DNA of 32,153 bases. It comes from a bacterium (GTDB taxonomy: Bacteria; Krumholzibacteriota; Krumholzibacteriia; JACNKJ01). Below, piece after piece: positions 15,411 to 23,545 of the stretch; the stretch's first letter is position 1, and the number at the start of each line of letters is the position of its first letter. The stretch covers positions 1 to 32,153 of the forward strand of contig JACNKJ010000218.1 of assembly GCA_014382085.1 (NCBI GenBank). The letters are read 5' to 3'. The position numbers were made by a program, and so were the translations under genes. The notes under the pieces were generated by a model. The model was not told the origin of the DNA. It saw only the letters and a program-made list of their open reading frames with translations, and ran no database searches.

Positions 15411-16749
15411 CCCAAGTCTCCTCCCAAGCTAGTTCCTCATAGATTCCCGTTTGCGGGAAAAACGGTGGTGTCCTCGCGGTCACACGTGTGTCGTAGTGAT
15501 ATGCTTTTTGGTAACCATGAATGATGTACCCACCCGATGCCTGTCCTACAGCGCCACGGACTTGTTGAATCAGACCACCCCAAATCGTCAAAGTTCCTCG
15601 AGGTGCACCCTGGTCATAGTTTTCCACTTGGATTGAGGTGTCTAAGGCCATCAGCACGCCATTGACAATCAAGTCATTCTGATTTGCAGTGTTGTCGACG
15701 AATACGATGTCCTTCTCCGCCACGAGTCCAAGGAGATCGTCGCAGCCGACTAGGGGCTGACCGGAGGAATCGCTTCCTGCGTAGACAACATCGTCGACAA
15801 TACGAATGGAATTGCGGCTGGAGATGGTGAGTTCGCCATCAAGAACGCCTTCTAGATAGACCTTGTCATTGCCGTAGAAGACCTTGTTGGACATGCCAGA
15901 GATATTGACCGAAGTCCAATCATCGGAGGTGTTGTGTTCTCGATATCGAAACCAGCCAGGAGCAGTGATAGGTGAATCAATACCCCGAACTCCAAGTTGG
16001 ATGTCGGTTTTCGGCGTGGTATAGACTCCGCCGTACTGACCTAGGTTTTTAAGGTCAACCGTCTCCGAAGGCATGGGGATCACATCCACATTTAGCTCGG
16101 CCCCCTCAGCGAAGTAGGGGTTGTTTCCGCCAACCGGCCAATCACTCATTTCATCGATCCAGTAGTTCTTGTAGCCGGTCATATGGTCGGAAGCGCTGGT
16201 GACGGGGCCAAGGAAACTGGGAGTTCCATAGATGCTGAAGGATCCATTGGTGTGCAAGGGACCTTCGATCACACCGCCGGTGAAGTGCCAGATTGTGTAT
16301 CCGCTTTCGGTTTTTTCTTGATTGGTAAACATGGCGTAGAGGGCAAATGAGGTCATACGCACTCTCTGGCGTACGCGGCGCTCAACGCCGCCGGCGTTTC
16401 CAACGCAATCAAGCACAAAACCCTTTTCGGCATCCCAGACTACCGAGGTATCAACAGCGCAGGTTACTGTGTATGTGCCTCCGTCGGGCCCAGCAACATT
16501 GTTGAATATGGTGATATCCGAGGTTGGCGGGCTGTAGAGCTCAGACAGGTACCGCATCGCCAAGGCTTTTGAACCTTCGGCCAGCCAGAAAGCTCGCTGA
16601 GAATTAAGAGAAGCCTGTGAAGCTAGAGTTTCGTGTCCCGCCATTGAAAAGAAAGCGGCACCGACGATGCCCATCGTGAAGATTAAAATTGTCACTACGG
16701 GGAGAACGTATCCAGCTTGATTGGATTTTGCTCTGATTTTCATCTTCAT
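15391..16749 (-). CDS. PilX-like minor pilin with large DUF4900-type extracytoplasmic domain
   Basis: I chose the ATG at 16749 (452 residues), with AAGG 8 bp upstream; a GTG three codons earlier is possible. The N-terminus has a basic leader, NQAG, then a hydrophobic helix (YVLPVVTILIFTMGIVGAAFF) and the PilX-type stretch SQRAFWLAEGSKALAMRYL. The +5 position lacks the usual Glu (Pro in YVLPV), as is common in PilX/GspK-like proteins. The C-terminal part includes IEGPLHTNGSFSIYG, typical of DUF4900 beta-helical domains that accompany PilX-like pilins in FCB and related bacteria. Its large size suggests a pilus-tip component, possibly adhesive (inference). Confidence 0.85.
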   Translation of the reverse strand: MKMKIRAKSNQAGYVLPVVTILIFTMGIVGAAFFSMAGHETLASQASLNSQRAFWLAEGSKALAMRYLSELYSPPTSDITIFNNVAGPDGGTYTVTCAVDTSVVWDAEKGFVLDCVGNAGGVERRVRQRVRMTSFALYAMFTNQEKTESGYTIWHFTGGVIEGPLHTNGSFSIYGTPSFLGPVTSASDHMTGYKNYWIDEMSDWPVGGNNPYFAEGAELNVDVIPMPSETVDLKNLGQYGGVYTTPKTDIQLGVRGIDSPITAPGWFRYREHNTSDDWTSVNISGMSNKVFYGNDKVYLEGVLDGELTISSRNSIRIVDDVVYAGSDSSGQPLVGCDDLLGLVAEKDIVFVDNTANQNDLIVNGVLMALDTSIQVENYDQGAPRGTLTIWGGLIQQVRGAVGQASGGYIIHGYQKAYHYDTRVTARTPPFFPQTGIYEELAWEETWDATYPF

Positions 16750-16768
16750 CTTTATCACCTTCCTCGGA

Positions 16769-17245
16769 TTAATAGACGAAGGTCACCAATGTTGCAGTTC
16801 GAGTACCCGTAGGCACCGCATCCCAAGTGACATCACATTGAAGGGTGATGATGTCGGGTTGCGGTAGATCCTCCGTCGCCGTTACGGCAATCGAATAATC
16901 AACGTTGGCAATTGTACGGGTCTCCGACCAGGAAGCGATATTCACGTAAGACAGCGCGGTCGTTCGCTCAAGAGCCTCCTGTGCGAGAAGAGTTGCCACA
17001 CGCTTTGACTCCTCTTGGTCAAAGGCCAAACGGCCACCGGCGAAAAACTCTGCCATTCCTATGGCGACGATACTCAGTATGAATGTGGCTACAACGATCT
17101 CGACCAAACTTGCACCACGCTGGTCAGCCAGACCGGAAAACCATCTAGAGGAAGGTTTGGATTGCCTGTCATGCATGACCTCACTATTCGTGACTCTTGT
17201 TTGACGGCAGATCAGGCGATCCAGTGTCTTTTTGAAGAGTGTCAT
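16769..17245 (-). CDS. Minor type IV pilin (PilV/GspI-like)
   Basis: The 158-residue protein has the prepilin site DQRG followed by ASLVEIVVATFILSIVAIGM, with Gly at -1, Ala at +1 and Glu at +5. The C-terminal domain is small and beta-rich, with a SYVNIASW and DYSIAVTATE pattern seen in PilV/GspI proteins. The leader is very long, 44 residues from the ATG at 17245. That ATG has AAGGAG at 8 bp, while the next ATG (leader 21) has no properly spaced Shine-Dalgarno, so the long leader seems real. It starts just 20 bp beyond an attenuator-like hairpin after pilA. Confidence 0.85.
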   Translation of the reverse strand: MTLFKKTLDRLICRQTRVTNSEVMHDRQSKPSSRWFSGLADQRGASLVEIVVATFILSIVAIGMAEFFAGGRLAFDQEESKRVATLLAQEALERTTALSYVNIASWSETRTIANVDYSIAVTATEDLPQPDIITLQCDVTWDAVPTGTRTATLVTFVY

Positions 17246-17264
17246 GGCATGTCTCCTTCAAGTG

Positions 17265-17304
17265 AAAAACGCCGAGGGCTGCCCTATCAGCGACCCCCGG
17301 CGTT
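17265..17304 (-). terminator. Intrinsic terminator / attenuator after pilA
   Basis: The arms at 17268-17278 and 17294-17304 form an 11-position stem with one mismatch and a 15-nt loop. On the minus strand it is followed by five T residues. It lies just past the pilA stop (17323) and before the next start (17245). It probably ends most pilA transcripts and lets a fraction continue into the minor pilin and pilM-Q genes, unless those have their own promoter. Confidence 0.75.
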
Positions 17305-17322
17305 CCCAGATCCTAGATCAGG

Positions 17323-17757
17323 TTAGAGTCCGGTTACGACCGGAGCTGCCCCGCTGGAGTTAATGTCGGCAATCGTAATGACAACACCCACTCCATCCAT
17401 TTTGCTACCGGACACGCCGGTGCCGGTAATGCTCATGGCTGTAGTATTCGCGTTAGCTCCACCGCCTGCGGTGATTGCATAGGTGAAGTTTTCTGTGGCA
17501 GTGAGATCCACAACGCCTCCAGCACCCGAGGGCCAGGTCGGATTGCCGCTGGCATCCTGATTTTCCTGAGCCCAGGCCTTTGCAGCCGTGATAACCTCGC
17601 CAATCCGGCCCGTGCATTCTGTCACACGAGCGTTCTTGACATACTTGCCGTAGAGGGGAATGGCGATCGCGGCCAAGATGCCGACGATAACAACCACGAC
17701 CATCAATTCGATCATGGTGAAGCCCTTCTGATTGGGCTTGCGACGGAAATGCTTCAT
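17323..17757 (-). CDS. pilA: Major type IV pilin
   Basis: I chose the ATG at 17757 (144 residues), with GGGAGG 4 bp upstream, over a longer frame. The 12-residue basic leader ends in NQKG and is followed by FTMIELMVVVVIVGILAAIAIPLYGKYV, with Gly at -1, Phe at +1 and Glu at +5. A TECTGRIGEVITAAKAWAQE helix and a Gly/Ala/Thr-rich globular part follow. Only one Cys is present in the mature protein, so the usual C-terminal disulphide loop is absent. It is flanked by terminators on both sides (18053-18093 and 17265-17304), which fits separate high-level expression of the major subunit. It is the likely substrate of PilD and of PilB-driven assembly. Confidence 0.95.
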   Translation of the reverse strand: MKHFRRKPNQKGFTMIELMVVVVIVGILAAIAIPLYGKYVKNARVTECTGRIGEVITAAKAWAQENQDASGNPTWPSGAGGVVDLTATENFTYAITAGGGANANTTAMSITGTGVSGSKMDGVGVVITIADINSSGAAPVVTGL

Positions 17758-17792
17758 GTTGCCTCCCGCTGCGCAATGCAGCATTTGGGGTC

Positions 17793-17810
17793 GGTCCCTC
17801 CCACGGGACC
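17793..17810 (-). promoter_or_regulatory. Inverted repeat in the pilA leader
   Basis: A perfect 6-bp GC-rich inverted repeat (GGTCCC / GGGACC, 6-nt loop) lies about 35 bp upstream of the pilA start. As RNA it would form a small hairpin just before the ribosome binding site. It could be an operator, an mRNA-stabilising hairpin or a control of translation; no T-run follows, so it is not a terminator. Confidence 0.4.
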
Positions 17811-18052
17811 AACTCTGCCCCTTGGGAATCAGCTACCAATCAGACGACTTGGCGCTTAAATGTCACTGCGGCTAGGACAAGAACCATGCCGCCTTGCCGG
17901 GACAGACGATAGACTCACTACTCATTGTTACTGCTTCACTTACGACACTATACATATCCTGGAATGGAGAGGTCTTCAGAGCAGGAAGGAGGAAGCTTCC
18001 GCACCGTATGGAAGGATTTGGATGCGACGGGAAGAGATGGGAAAGGATCTTT

Positions 18053-18093
18053 CGAAAAGAAAGCTGGCCAATTCTCAGAGAGAACTGGCCAGC
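18053..18093 (-). terminator. Intrinsic terminator after pilC
   Basis: The arms 18063-18070 and 18086-18093 pair perfectly (GCTGGCCA / TGGCCAGC). Beyond one mismatch a further 5 bp pair, closing on an AGA triloop. On the minus strand the hairpin is followed by TTTCTTTTC. It lies about 30 bp beyond the pilC stop and separates pilB-pilC from pilA. Confidence 0.85.
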
Positions 18094-18124
18094 ATGTATC
18101 ACTCAGATTTTGTGGAAAATGTGC

Positions 18125-19369
18125 TTACATTCCATGTCCTCCGCGCATCACAGCTTCGCCAAGGCTGAAGATGGGCAGGAACATTCCCAGAACCATTACG
18201 CCGAGTAGCACACCCACCATGACGATCATTACCGGTTCGATAAGACTTGAGATGCCATGGACGGCAGCTTCAACTTCTCGATCATAGAAGTCGGAAGTTT
18301 TCTGGAGCATGGTGTCCAAACCGCCGGATTCTTCACCGGTCGCCATGAGCTGAAGCACCATCTCCGGAAACTTTTTCGTAGCCCGGAACGACTCGGTCAG
18401 GCCCTGCCCGGTCTCCATCTGAATCTTGATTTCATCCACAGCCTTGGCGATCACCGCATTGCCCGAAGCATGGCCCACCAAATCGAGGCCTTCCAAGATA
18501 GGGAGTCCGCTTTTCAGCAAGATTCCGAAGGTCCGTGTGAAACGGCTCATCACGGATTTGCGGATGATCACCCCGAAAAGAGGCATTCTGATCAGAAAGT
18601 TGTCCCTCGCATACCGACCCCGTACAGTTCTAAGGAATAGAAAGGCTGCGACACCGAAAGCTAGAACAGTTGCTGAGAAAATCATGAAATTGGCGCGGAT
18701 CAAATTCGAAGTGTCGATCATGATCTTGGTGAGGGCCGGTAAATCCTGGCCGAGATCACCGTACAGGACCGCGAAAGTCGGCACGATTTTTAAAAGGAGA
18801 AGCAGGAAGGCCAGAATCGCAAAACCCATGATGAATATGGGGTAGGAAAGCGCGGCCTTAACCTTCGTCTTGATGGCATCGGTCTTTTCCAAGTACACGG
18901 CCAGGTGATCGACGATCTGATCCAATGTTCCCGCCCGCTCACCAGCACGAACCATGCTCAGATACATCTTCCCGAAAGATGCTGGATGCGCGGCCATGGC
19001 ATCGGACAAGCTTTCACCCTGCTCAAGTCGAACGCAGATGTCCGAGATGGTTTTCCCCAGATTGCGATTCGCCGAATCGGTTGCCAAACCACGTAGACCT
19101 TTGGACAAGGGAATGCCCGATTCCAACACTGTGGACAGCTGACGACTGAACAAGGAAAGATCTTTGGTGCTCGTCTTTTTGATATTCAGCTGATGCCATT
19201 TTTCCTTCCAGACATCGAAACCCTCACCTGTCTTCTTTTCCGTGACATAGAGCACCGCCAGGCCAAGATCCTGAAGCCTGTGGACTACGTCATCCAGATT
19301 AGTGCCCGCCAGTACGCCCGTGACTTCTTCACCGGTTCGACTTCGTGCGATGTAAGAGAAGGTCGCCAT
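18125..19369 (-). CDS. pilC: Type IV pilus inner-membrane platform protein
   Basis: The 414-residue protein has the standard GspF/PilC length and opening (MATFSYIARSRTGEEVTG). Two GspF cytoplasmic domains carry the motifs LFSRQLSTVLESGIPL and RFTRTFGILLKSGLPILEGL. Membrane segments lie near 175-200, 220-245 and 380-402. The final stretch, SSLIEPVMIVMVGVLLGVMVLGMFLPIF, is diagnostic. It starts 22 bp after pilB and is probably its only operon partner, since a strong terminator follows. It should couple PilB ATPase motion to pilin insertion or extraction. Confidence 0.97.
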   Translation of the reverse strand: MATFSYIARSRTGEEVTGVLAGTNLDDVVHRLQDLGLAVLYVTEKKTGEGFDVWKEKWHQLNIKKTSTKDLSLFSRQLSTVLESGIPLSKGLRGLATDSANRNLGKTISDICVRLEQGESLSDAMAAHPASFGKMYLSMVRAGERAGTLDQIVDHLAVYLEKTDAIKTKVKAALSYPIFIMGFAILAFLLLLLKIVPTFAVLYGDLGQDLPALTKIMIDTSNLIRANFMIFSATVLAFGVAAFLFLRTVRGRYARDNFLIRMPLFGVIIRKSVMSRFTRTFGILLKSGLPILEGLDLVGHASGNAVIAKAVDEIKIQMETGQGLTESFRATKKFPEMVLQLMATGEESGGLDTMLQKTSDFYDREVEAAVHGISSLIEPVMIVMVGVLLGVMVLGMFLPIFSLGEAVMRGGHGM

Positions 19370-19391
19370 GAATTCCCTTCCTGGATCCTAG

Positions 19392-21122
19392 TTATTCGTC
19401 GCTGAGGCAAACCCGCAGGATTTCTTCGGGCGTGGTCACTTGCTGAAGGGCCTTATCAATGCCTTTTCGTTTCAATGTTTTCATGCCTTGACTCACAGCT
19501 AGTTCACGGACTTCCCCCGCAGGGCGGTTTTCTGCAACCAAGCGCCGAAGCTGTGGAGTCATGACCATCTTTTCAATAATCGCGACTCGCCCGAAATAGC
19601 CTCGACCCTTGCAGGCCGGACATCCCTTCCCCTTAACAAACTGAGGAGTCTTTTCGCTTTCGCTGATTTCGGGCATATCGCTTATGGCCAACATCACTTC
19701 GTCGGCAGGCACATACTCGGTAAGACAATGAGGACAGTTTTGGCGGATGAGCCTTTGCGCTGCCACCAGGCTCAGGGCACTCGCCGTCATGAAGGGCTCG
19801 CTGCCCATGGAAACAAGACGTGTCGCCGTGGTGGGTGCGTCATTTGCGTGAATGGTGCTGAAAACCATATGACCGGTCAGCGCCGCGCGAATGGATATGT
19901 CCGCGGTCTCACCATCTCGAATTTCTCCCACCATGATCACGTCGGGGTCCTGGCGCAAGAAAGCGCGAAGTGCGTTGGCGAAACTCACATCTTTCCGGTT
20001 GTTCACCTGAACCTGGTTGATGCGATCCATCTGATATTCAACAGGATCCTCAACGGTTGTTATGTTCAACGTTTCGTTCCGGAGCTCAAGAAGGCTTGAG
20101 TAAAGGGTGGTGGTTTTACCCGAACCCGTCGGCCCCGAGAGAAGAATCATTCCGTAGGGCTGATGGATTACCCTTTGGAAGTCATCCAGGTCTTCCTTGG
20201 ACAAGCCAAGGTCGACCAGAGAGAAATTGAAATTGGTCTTGTCCAAGAGTCGCATGACGATTTTCTCGCCATGAACGGTGGGAATGGACGAGACACGAAT
20301 GTCCACGTCCTGGTTGCCAGTGCGCAGCGAGAATCGACCATCTTGGGCGGTCCTGCGTTCGGCGATATCCATGTTTGAGAGAATCTTAATGCGGCTGATC
20401 GTACCCGTGTAAACGGCATGAGGAGGCTTCAAGGCATCGTAGAGGAGGCCGTCCACGCGATATCGAATAACCAATGCCTTTTCTTGCGGCTCGATGTGGA
20501 TGTCCGTGGCACGCTCCTGTAGCGCCTGGGCGATCATCTGATCGACGAGGTTTACAATACCGGCGTCTTCCGCTCGGCGCGTCGCCTCTTCTTCATCGGG
20601 ATCCTCCTCGATGAAGGAAACGCCGCCCACCTCGCTCACCACCTGATCAATGAGGTTGGTCAGGTTTTTGGATCGTTCAATTTTCCGGTAACTGACGTTA
20701 CGAAGTTCGCTGATTTCCTGGGGAAGTGCGAGGACGACCTTAACACCCCTGCCCACCTTGTCCGCAAAGTTCGTAAGGTGATCGAGAGCCTGAACATCCA
20801 CCGGATAGGTCATGGCCACGAGCATGTGATCGTCGGTAAAGTCCAAGGGCAGGACATTGTGCCTACGAGCGAATTCGATAGGAACTAGCTCAAGCGCTTC
20901 GTTCTCGATATTGGCCTGTGTCGGATTGAATCGTTCGAATTCAAGATGCTTGGCCATGACCGTGAGGAGATCCTTCTCACTGATCAATCCGCGCTCAAGG
21001 AGAACGTCCGCAAGTTGATGCTTGGCGTCTGCTTGTTCCACGAATATTTCGATGAGAACACTGGGTTCGATCATTCCCTCTCGAACGAGAATGTCACCCA
21101 GTTCGGGTACGCTAATAGGCAT
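19392..21122 (-). CDS. pilB: Type IV pilus assembly ATPase
   Basis: I chose the ATG at 21122 (576 residues) because it has AGAGG 6 bp upstream and begins in the usual place for the MshEN domain (MPISVPELGDILVREGMI). A longer frame exists but adds an unrelated 44-residue extension. An N-terminal MshEN-type domain (about 1-145, nucleotide or c-di-GMP binding in relatives) is followed by the GspE/PilB ATPase: RATDIHIEP, Walker A GPTGSGKTT (330-338), TVEDPVEY, DPDVIMVGEIRD and FSTIHANDAPTTATRL. A tetracysteine zinc site (CPHC ... CPACKGRGY) is present. All catalytic motifs are intact. Confidence 0.97.
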   Translation of the reverse strand: MPISVPELGDILVREGMIEPSVLIEIFVEQADAKHQLADVLLERGLISEKDLLTVMAKHLEFERFNPTQANIENEALELVPIEFARRHNVLPLDFTDDHMLVAMTYPVDVQALDHLTNFADKVGRGVKVVLALPQEISELRNVSYRKIERSKNLTNLIDQVVSEVGGVSFIEEDPDEEEATRRAEDAGIVNLVDQMIAQALQERATDIHIEPQEKALVIRYRVDGLLYDALKPPHAVYTGTISRIKILSNMDIAERRTAQDGRFSLRTGNQDVDIRVSSIPTVHGEKIVMRLLDKTNFNFSLVDLGLSKEDLDDFQRVIHQPYGMILLSGPTGSGKTTTLYSSLLELRNETLNITTVEDPVEYQMDRINQVQVNNRKDVSFANALRAFLRQDPDVIMVGEIRDGETADISIRAALTGHMVFSTIHANDAPTTATRLVSMGSEPFMTASALSLVAAQRLIRQNCPHCLTEYVPADEVMLAISDMPEISESEKTPQFVKGKGCPACKGRGYFGRVAIIEKMVMTPQLRRLVAENRPAGEVRELAVSQGMKTLKRKGIDKALQQVTTPEEILRVCLSDE

Positions 21123-21580
21123 GGGGAACCTCTGCTTCGAAGCCTTAGAATGCGACCGATGCGTCCTTGCCCAGTGCATCCGCGGAATTGGCTGCATAAG
21201 GCATGCCCTCGCCGATTCTCTCAAAACGGGTCTATCGGTCCGATTCGACCTCAAACTGTCTTTCCGTGGACTACGCTTTCTCAGAGTTCAGGAAGCAAAG
21301 TTGAAGATTCTTTTTCCATCATTATAGATGGAAGTTCTCGCAGTTTTTGGGCAGCACGAGGCACTCTGGTGACGCATAGAATTCGTAAAAAACTCAAGCA
21401 TGTCTTAGAAGGACTCCATCCTCGATCGGATATCGACCAATTCCGACCGGGAACTGTGCGGCGGGGAATTTTTTCCCGTCCAGCTTTGGGTATTTCGTAT
21501 AGCCCTGATATTACGTCGTTTACATTTTCACAATAACATTCGGGCCTCTTAAACGTTTTCCACTATCATGCGTCAAACCC
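21123..21580. promoter_or_regulatory. Divergent intergenic region between pilB and the ECF sigma operon
   Basis: This 458-bp gap holds no gene I can support. At 21316-21331 a CCATC / GATGG inverted repeat encloses ATTATA. On the minus strand this reads as a perfect TATAAT -10 box towards pilB, with a weak -35. On the plus strand TTGAAG (21301-21306), 16 bp and TATAGA (21323-21328) form a candidate promoter for the sigma operon. A GGGGAA-TTTT-TTCCC dyad lies near 21460-21475. No convincing ECF-type autoregulatory promoter (GAAC ... GTC at 16-17 bp spacing) was found. Confidence 0.45.
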
Positions 21581-22159
21581 ATGGAGACCGAATTGAGCCG
21601 AATCGACGACATGCAGGAGAAAGAGTTGATTCAGCGCTTCCAAGGAGGCGAGTCATGGGCATTCGACAGACTCATGGAAAAACATCAGAAGCGAGTCTAC
21701 CGAATCGCCCTTGGCATGCTGGGAGATCACGACTCAGCCGCCGACATTGTCCAGGAAGTCTTCATTCGGGCATTTCGCTCTTTGAAGAAGTTTCGCCGGG
21801 ATTCGAGCCTCAGCACATGGTTGCATCGAATCACCGTGAACCTCTGCATCGGGGAAATCCGAAAGCGAAAAGTGAGAAATCATCTATCTCTCGCCGGCTT
21901 CACGGAACGTTTGAGATCCCCTATCGGACGGCCCGCCAAGGATCTGGACCGCAAGGACGATCGGCAGCGCATTCAAAGAGCGGTGAAAAAACTTCCGGCA
22001 AGGCAACGAGCGATTTTCGTTATGCGTCACGATGAAGAATTGAGTCATGTGGAAATCGCCGAAGTCTTAAAATTGAGCGAAGGCGCCGTGAGAGCCAGCT
22101 ATTTCCACGCCTTGAAAAAATTGAGAGAGGAGTTGGGTGATCATGAACAGGACCAATAA
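21581..22159 (+). CDS. ECF (extracytoplasmic function) RNA polymerase sigma factor
   Basis: The protein is up to 192 residues. Region 2 lies at about 24-95: FDRLMEKHQKRVYRIALGMLGDHDSAADIVQEVFIRAFRSLKKFRRDSSLSTWLHRITVNLC. Region 4 lies at about 130-182: RIQRAVKKLPARQRAIFVMRHDEELSHVEIAEVLKLSEGAVRASYFHALKKLRE. There is no region 3, which defines ECF sigma factors. The first ATG at 21581 lacks a good ribosome site. A TTG four codons on (behind GGAG) or the ATG at 21611 are alternatives that leave both domains whole. The following anti-sigma gene overlaps its end, as expected for a sigma/anti-sigma pair. Confidence 0.94.
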   Translation: METELSRIDDMQEKELIQRFQGGESWAFDRLMEKHQKRVYRIALGMLGDHDSAADIVQEVFIRAFRSLKKFRRDSSLSTWLHRITVNLCIGEIRKRKVRNHLSLAGFTERLRSPIGRPAKDLDRKDDRQRIQRAVKKLPARQRAIFVMRHDEELSHVEIAEVLKLSEGAVRASYFHALKKLREELGDHEQDQ

Positions 22160-22724
22160 GCACAAGCCCGATTCCTTCACCTGCAACGAGGCACAGTCCT
22201 ACCTGCCCGACTACTTGGACAAAAGCCTGAATCAGTCCCGGCATCTCGGACTGGAAGCTCATTTGAAAGAGTGCGCCTCCTGCCGCCTAGAATTGGATGA
22301 GCTCAGGAAAACTCTCGGCCTATTAAAACTCCGCAGCCTGGAGGAACCTCAAGACGCTTTCTTCCGCGATTTGCGCGGTCAGGTTCATCGAAAGATCGCA
22401 GCACGACGTCGCTGGACCCTAAGTGATCTGGCGCCCAAACCTGCCCTTTCGCCAGTATTTGCGGCTGCCGCCATGCTGCTTTTCCTCCTGCTCTGGTGGA
22501 CTCTACCCAATGCACAAAAGGGTACCGAACTACAGCCCTTCCTCGCTCAGATCGAGCAGGAAGCCACGAACAGCTTAATGGACTTAAGCCTGGATCTGGC
22601 CGGTGGGGCGACGGAGATCATCGACGATCTTCTGCCTTCTGCCGGCAGCGATAAGCTAATCGCCAATCTCAGCGAGTCCGAGCTCGAAAGACTCGCCGAG
22701 CGTTTGGAGGCAATCATGGGGTGA
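22143..22724 (+). CDS. Zinc-finger transmembrane anti-sigma factor
   Basis: The protein has 193 residues from the ATG at 22143; a GTG two codons earlier is possible. AGGAG lies upstream inside the sigma gene. The N-terminus has the ZAS signature: an early FTCNEAQSYLPDYLD followed by HLKECASC (HxxxCxxC). One membrane segment lies at about 104-121, and a periplasmic part of about 70 residues follows. The arrangement predicts sequestration of the ECF sigma at the inner membrane until an envelope signal frees it. It overlaps the sigma gene by 17 bp and the next gene by 4 bp. Confidence 0.93.
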   Translation: MNRTNKHKPDSFTCNEAQSYLPDYLDKSLNQSRHLGLEAHLKECASCRLELDELRKTLGLLKLRSLEEPQDAFFRDLRGQVHRKIAARRRWTLSDLAPKPALSPVFAAAAMLLFLLLWWTLPNAQKGTELQPFLAQIEQEATNSLMDLSLDLAGGATEIIDDLLPSAGSDKLIANLSESELERLAERLEAIMG

Positions 22725-23542
22725 CGAAACTGCATTGGACAAGCACGGAACGGCACGGTCTTTTGACCGCAGCCCTTATAGCCGCCTTGCTCCTCAGCCT
22801 ACTCCTAGCACCCGAGGCATTCGCATTGAAAGCGAGCCACCGGCAGCAGGTGAAGCAAAAGATCAACAAGGTTAAATCCTGGGAAATGACCAAGGAATTG
22901 GGTCTTGACGATGAACAGGCCCGCATCTTCTTCCCGGCCATGGAAAGCTACGAGAACGATCGTGACATGTTGAGCGAGGAAAGAGGCGATATTGAAGCCA
23001 CCCTCGACAGTCTTCTCGCTGATGGCGGTCCGAGGGCGGATGCTGAGATTCTCAAGAACCTTGAGCGTTTGCGTATCATTGAAAGACAGCAAACGGCCCA
23101 CGAAGAGGAGTATCAGCGGAAACTGGGGCGCATTCTTTCTCCCCAGCAAAGAGCCCGCTACGAACTTTTCGAACGCGATTTTGAAGTGCGCCTTCGCCAG
23201 ATGATCCGCGAGATCCAGGACGAAGAAAGTGGACAGAGTCGAAGTTCAAAATCAGAAAGTGGAAAATTGAAAAAAGCGCCCGAGCGCAAAGAACAAGACA
23301 ACGAAAAGCGCGAAGTGAAAAAAAAGTCCAGCGATCGAAAGACCAAGACCGAAGACAAGAAGAAAGACAAGTCCGAGGGTGACAATGATACCCGAAATTC
23401 CAAGTCGCATACGGGGGACAAGGATAAGGACGAGTCCGGTAAAAAGAAGAGTTCCGATGAGCGATCCTCTCGCGGCAAGAGGTCGAGCAGGGATTCTGAG
23501 CAACGGACCGAAGGTCCTTTGGCGCCGCGGAGAGGAGTATAG
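22721..23542 (+). CDS. CpxP/Spy-like periplasmic protein with long Lys/Ser/Glu-rich tail
   Basis: The 273-residue protein has a GTG start overlapping the anti-sigma TGA (GTGA), with GGAGG upstream. A signal peptide ends near AFALKA (about residue 36). An all-helical domain (about 37-170) has ELGLDDEQARIFFP and RILSPQQRARYELFE, which resemble the LTxxQ motifs of CpxP, Spy and ZraP. The final 100 or so residues are disordered and highly charged (KKKSSDRKTKTEDKKKD type). Family knowledge: such proteins sense or buffer misfolded protein or metal in the periplasm. Coupling to an anti-sigma factor suggests a modulator of the ECF response. Confidence 0.82.
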   Translation: MTKLHWTSTERHGLLTAALIAALLLSLLLAPEAFALKASHRQQVKQKINKVKSWEMTKELGLDDEQARIFFPAMESYENDRDMLSEERGDIEATLDSLLADGGPRADAEILKNLERLRIIERQQTAHEEEYQRKLGRILSPQQRARYELFERDFEVRLRQMIREIQDEESGQSRSSKSESGKLKKAPERKEQDNEKREVKKKSSDRKTKTEDKKKDKSEGDNDTRNSKSHTGDKDKDESGKKKSSDERSSRGKRSSRDSEQRTEGPLAPRRGV

Positions 23543-23545
23543 GAC

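Larger units (their letters stand above)
17758..18124 (-). other. pilC-pilA intergenic region: pilC terminator and pilA leader
   Basis: This 367-bp gap has no convincing gene. The end near pilC holds an intrinsic terminator (18053-18093). The remaining roughly 290 bp should contain the pilA promoter and 5' leader. I see no clear sigma-54 site (GG-N10-GC) and only weak sigma-70-like boxes, for example TATAGT on the minus strand at 17947-17952. A GGTCCC/GGGACC inverted repeat lies at 17793-17810 in the likely leader. Confidence 0.6.

Noticed and set aside
17758..18050. A sigma-54 promoter for pilA
   Set aside because: No GG-N10-GC element with a TGGCA/TTGC context was found on the minus strand.
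17872..18287. Small open frames in the pilC-pilA gap
   Set aside because: They overlap the terminator and the pilC end, lack ribosome sites and have no recognisable motifs.
19392..21254. A longer PilB starting at 21254
   Set aside because: The extra 44 residues have no similarity to PilB, and the ATG at 21122 has a good ribosome site and the family N-terminus.
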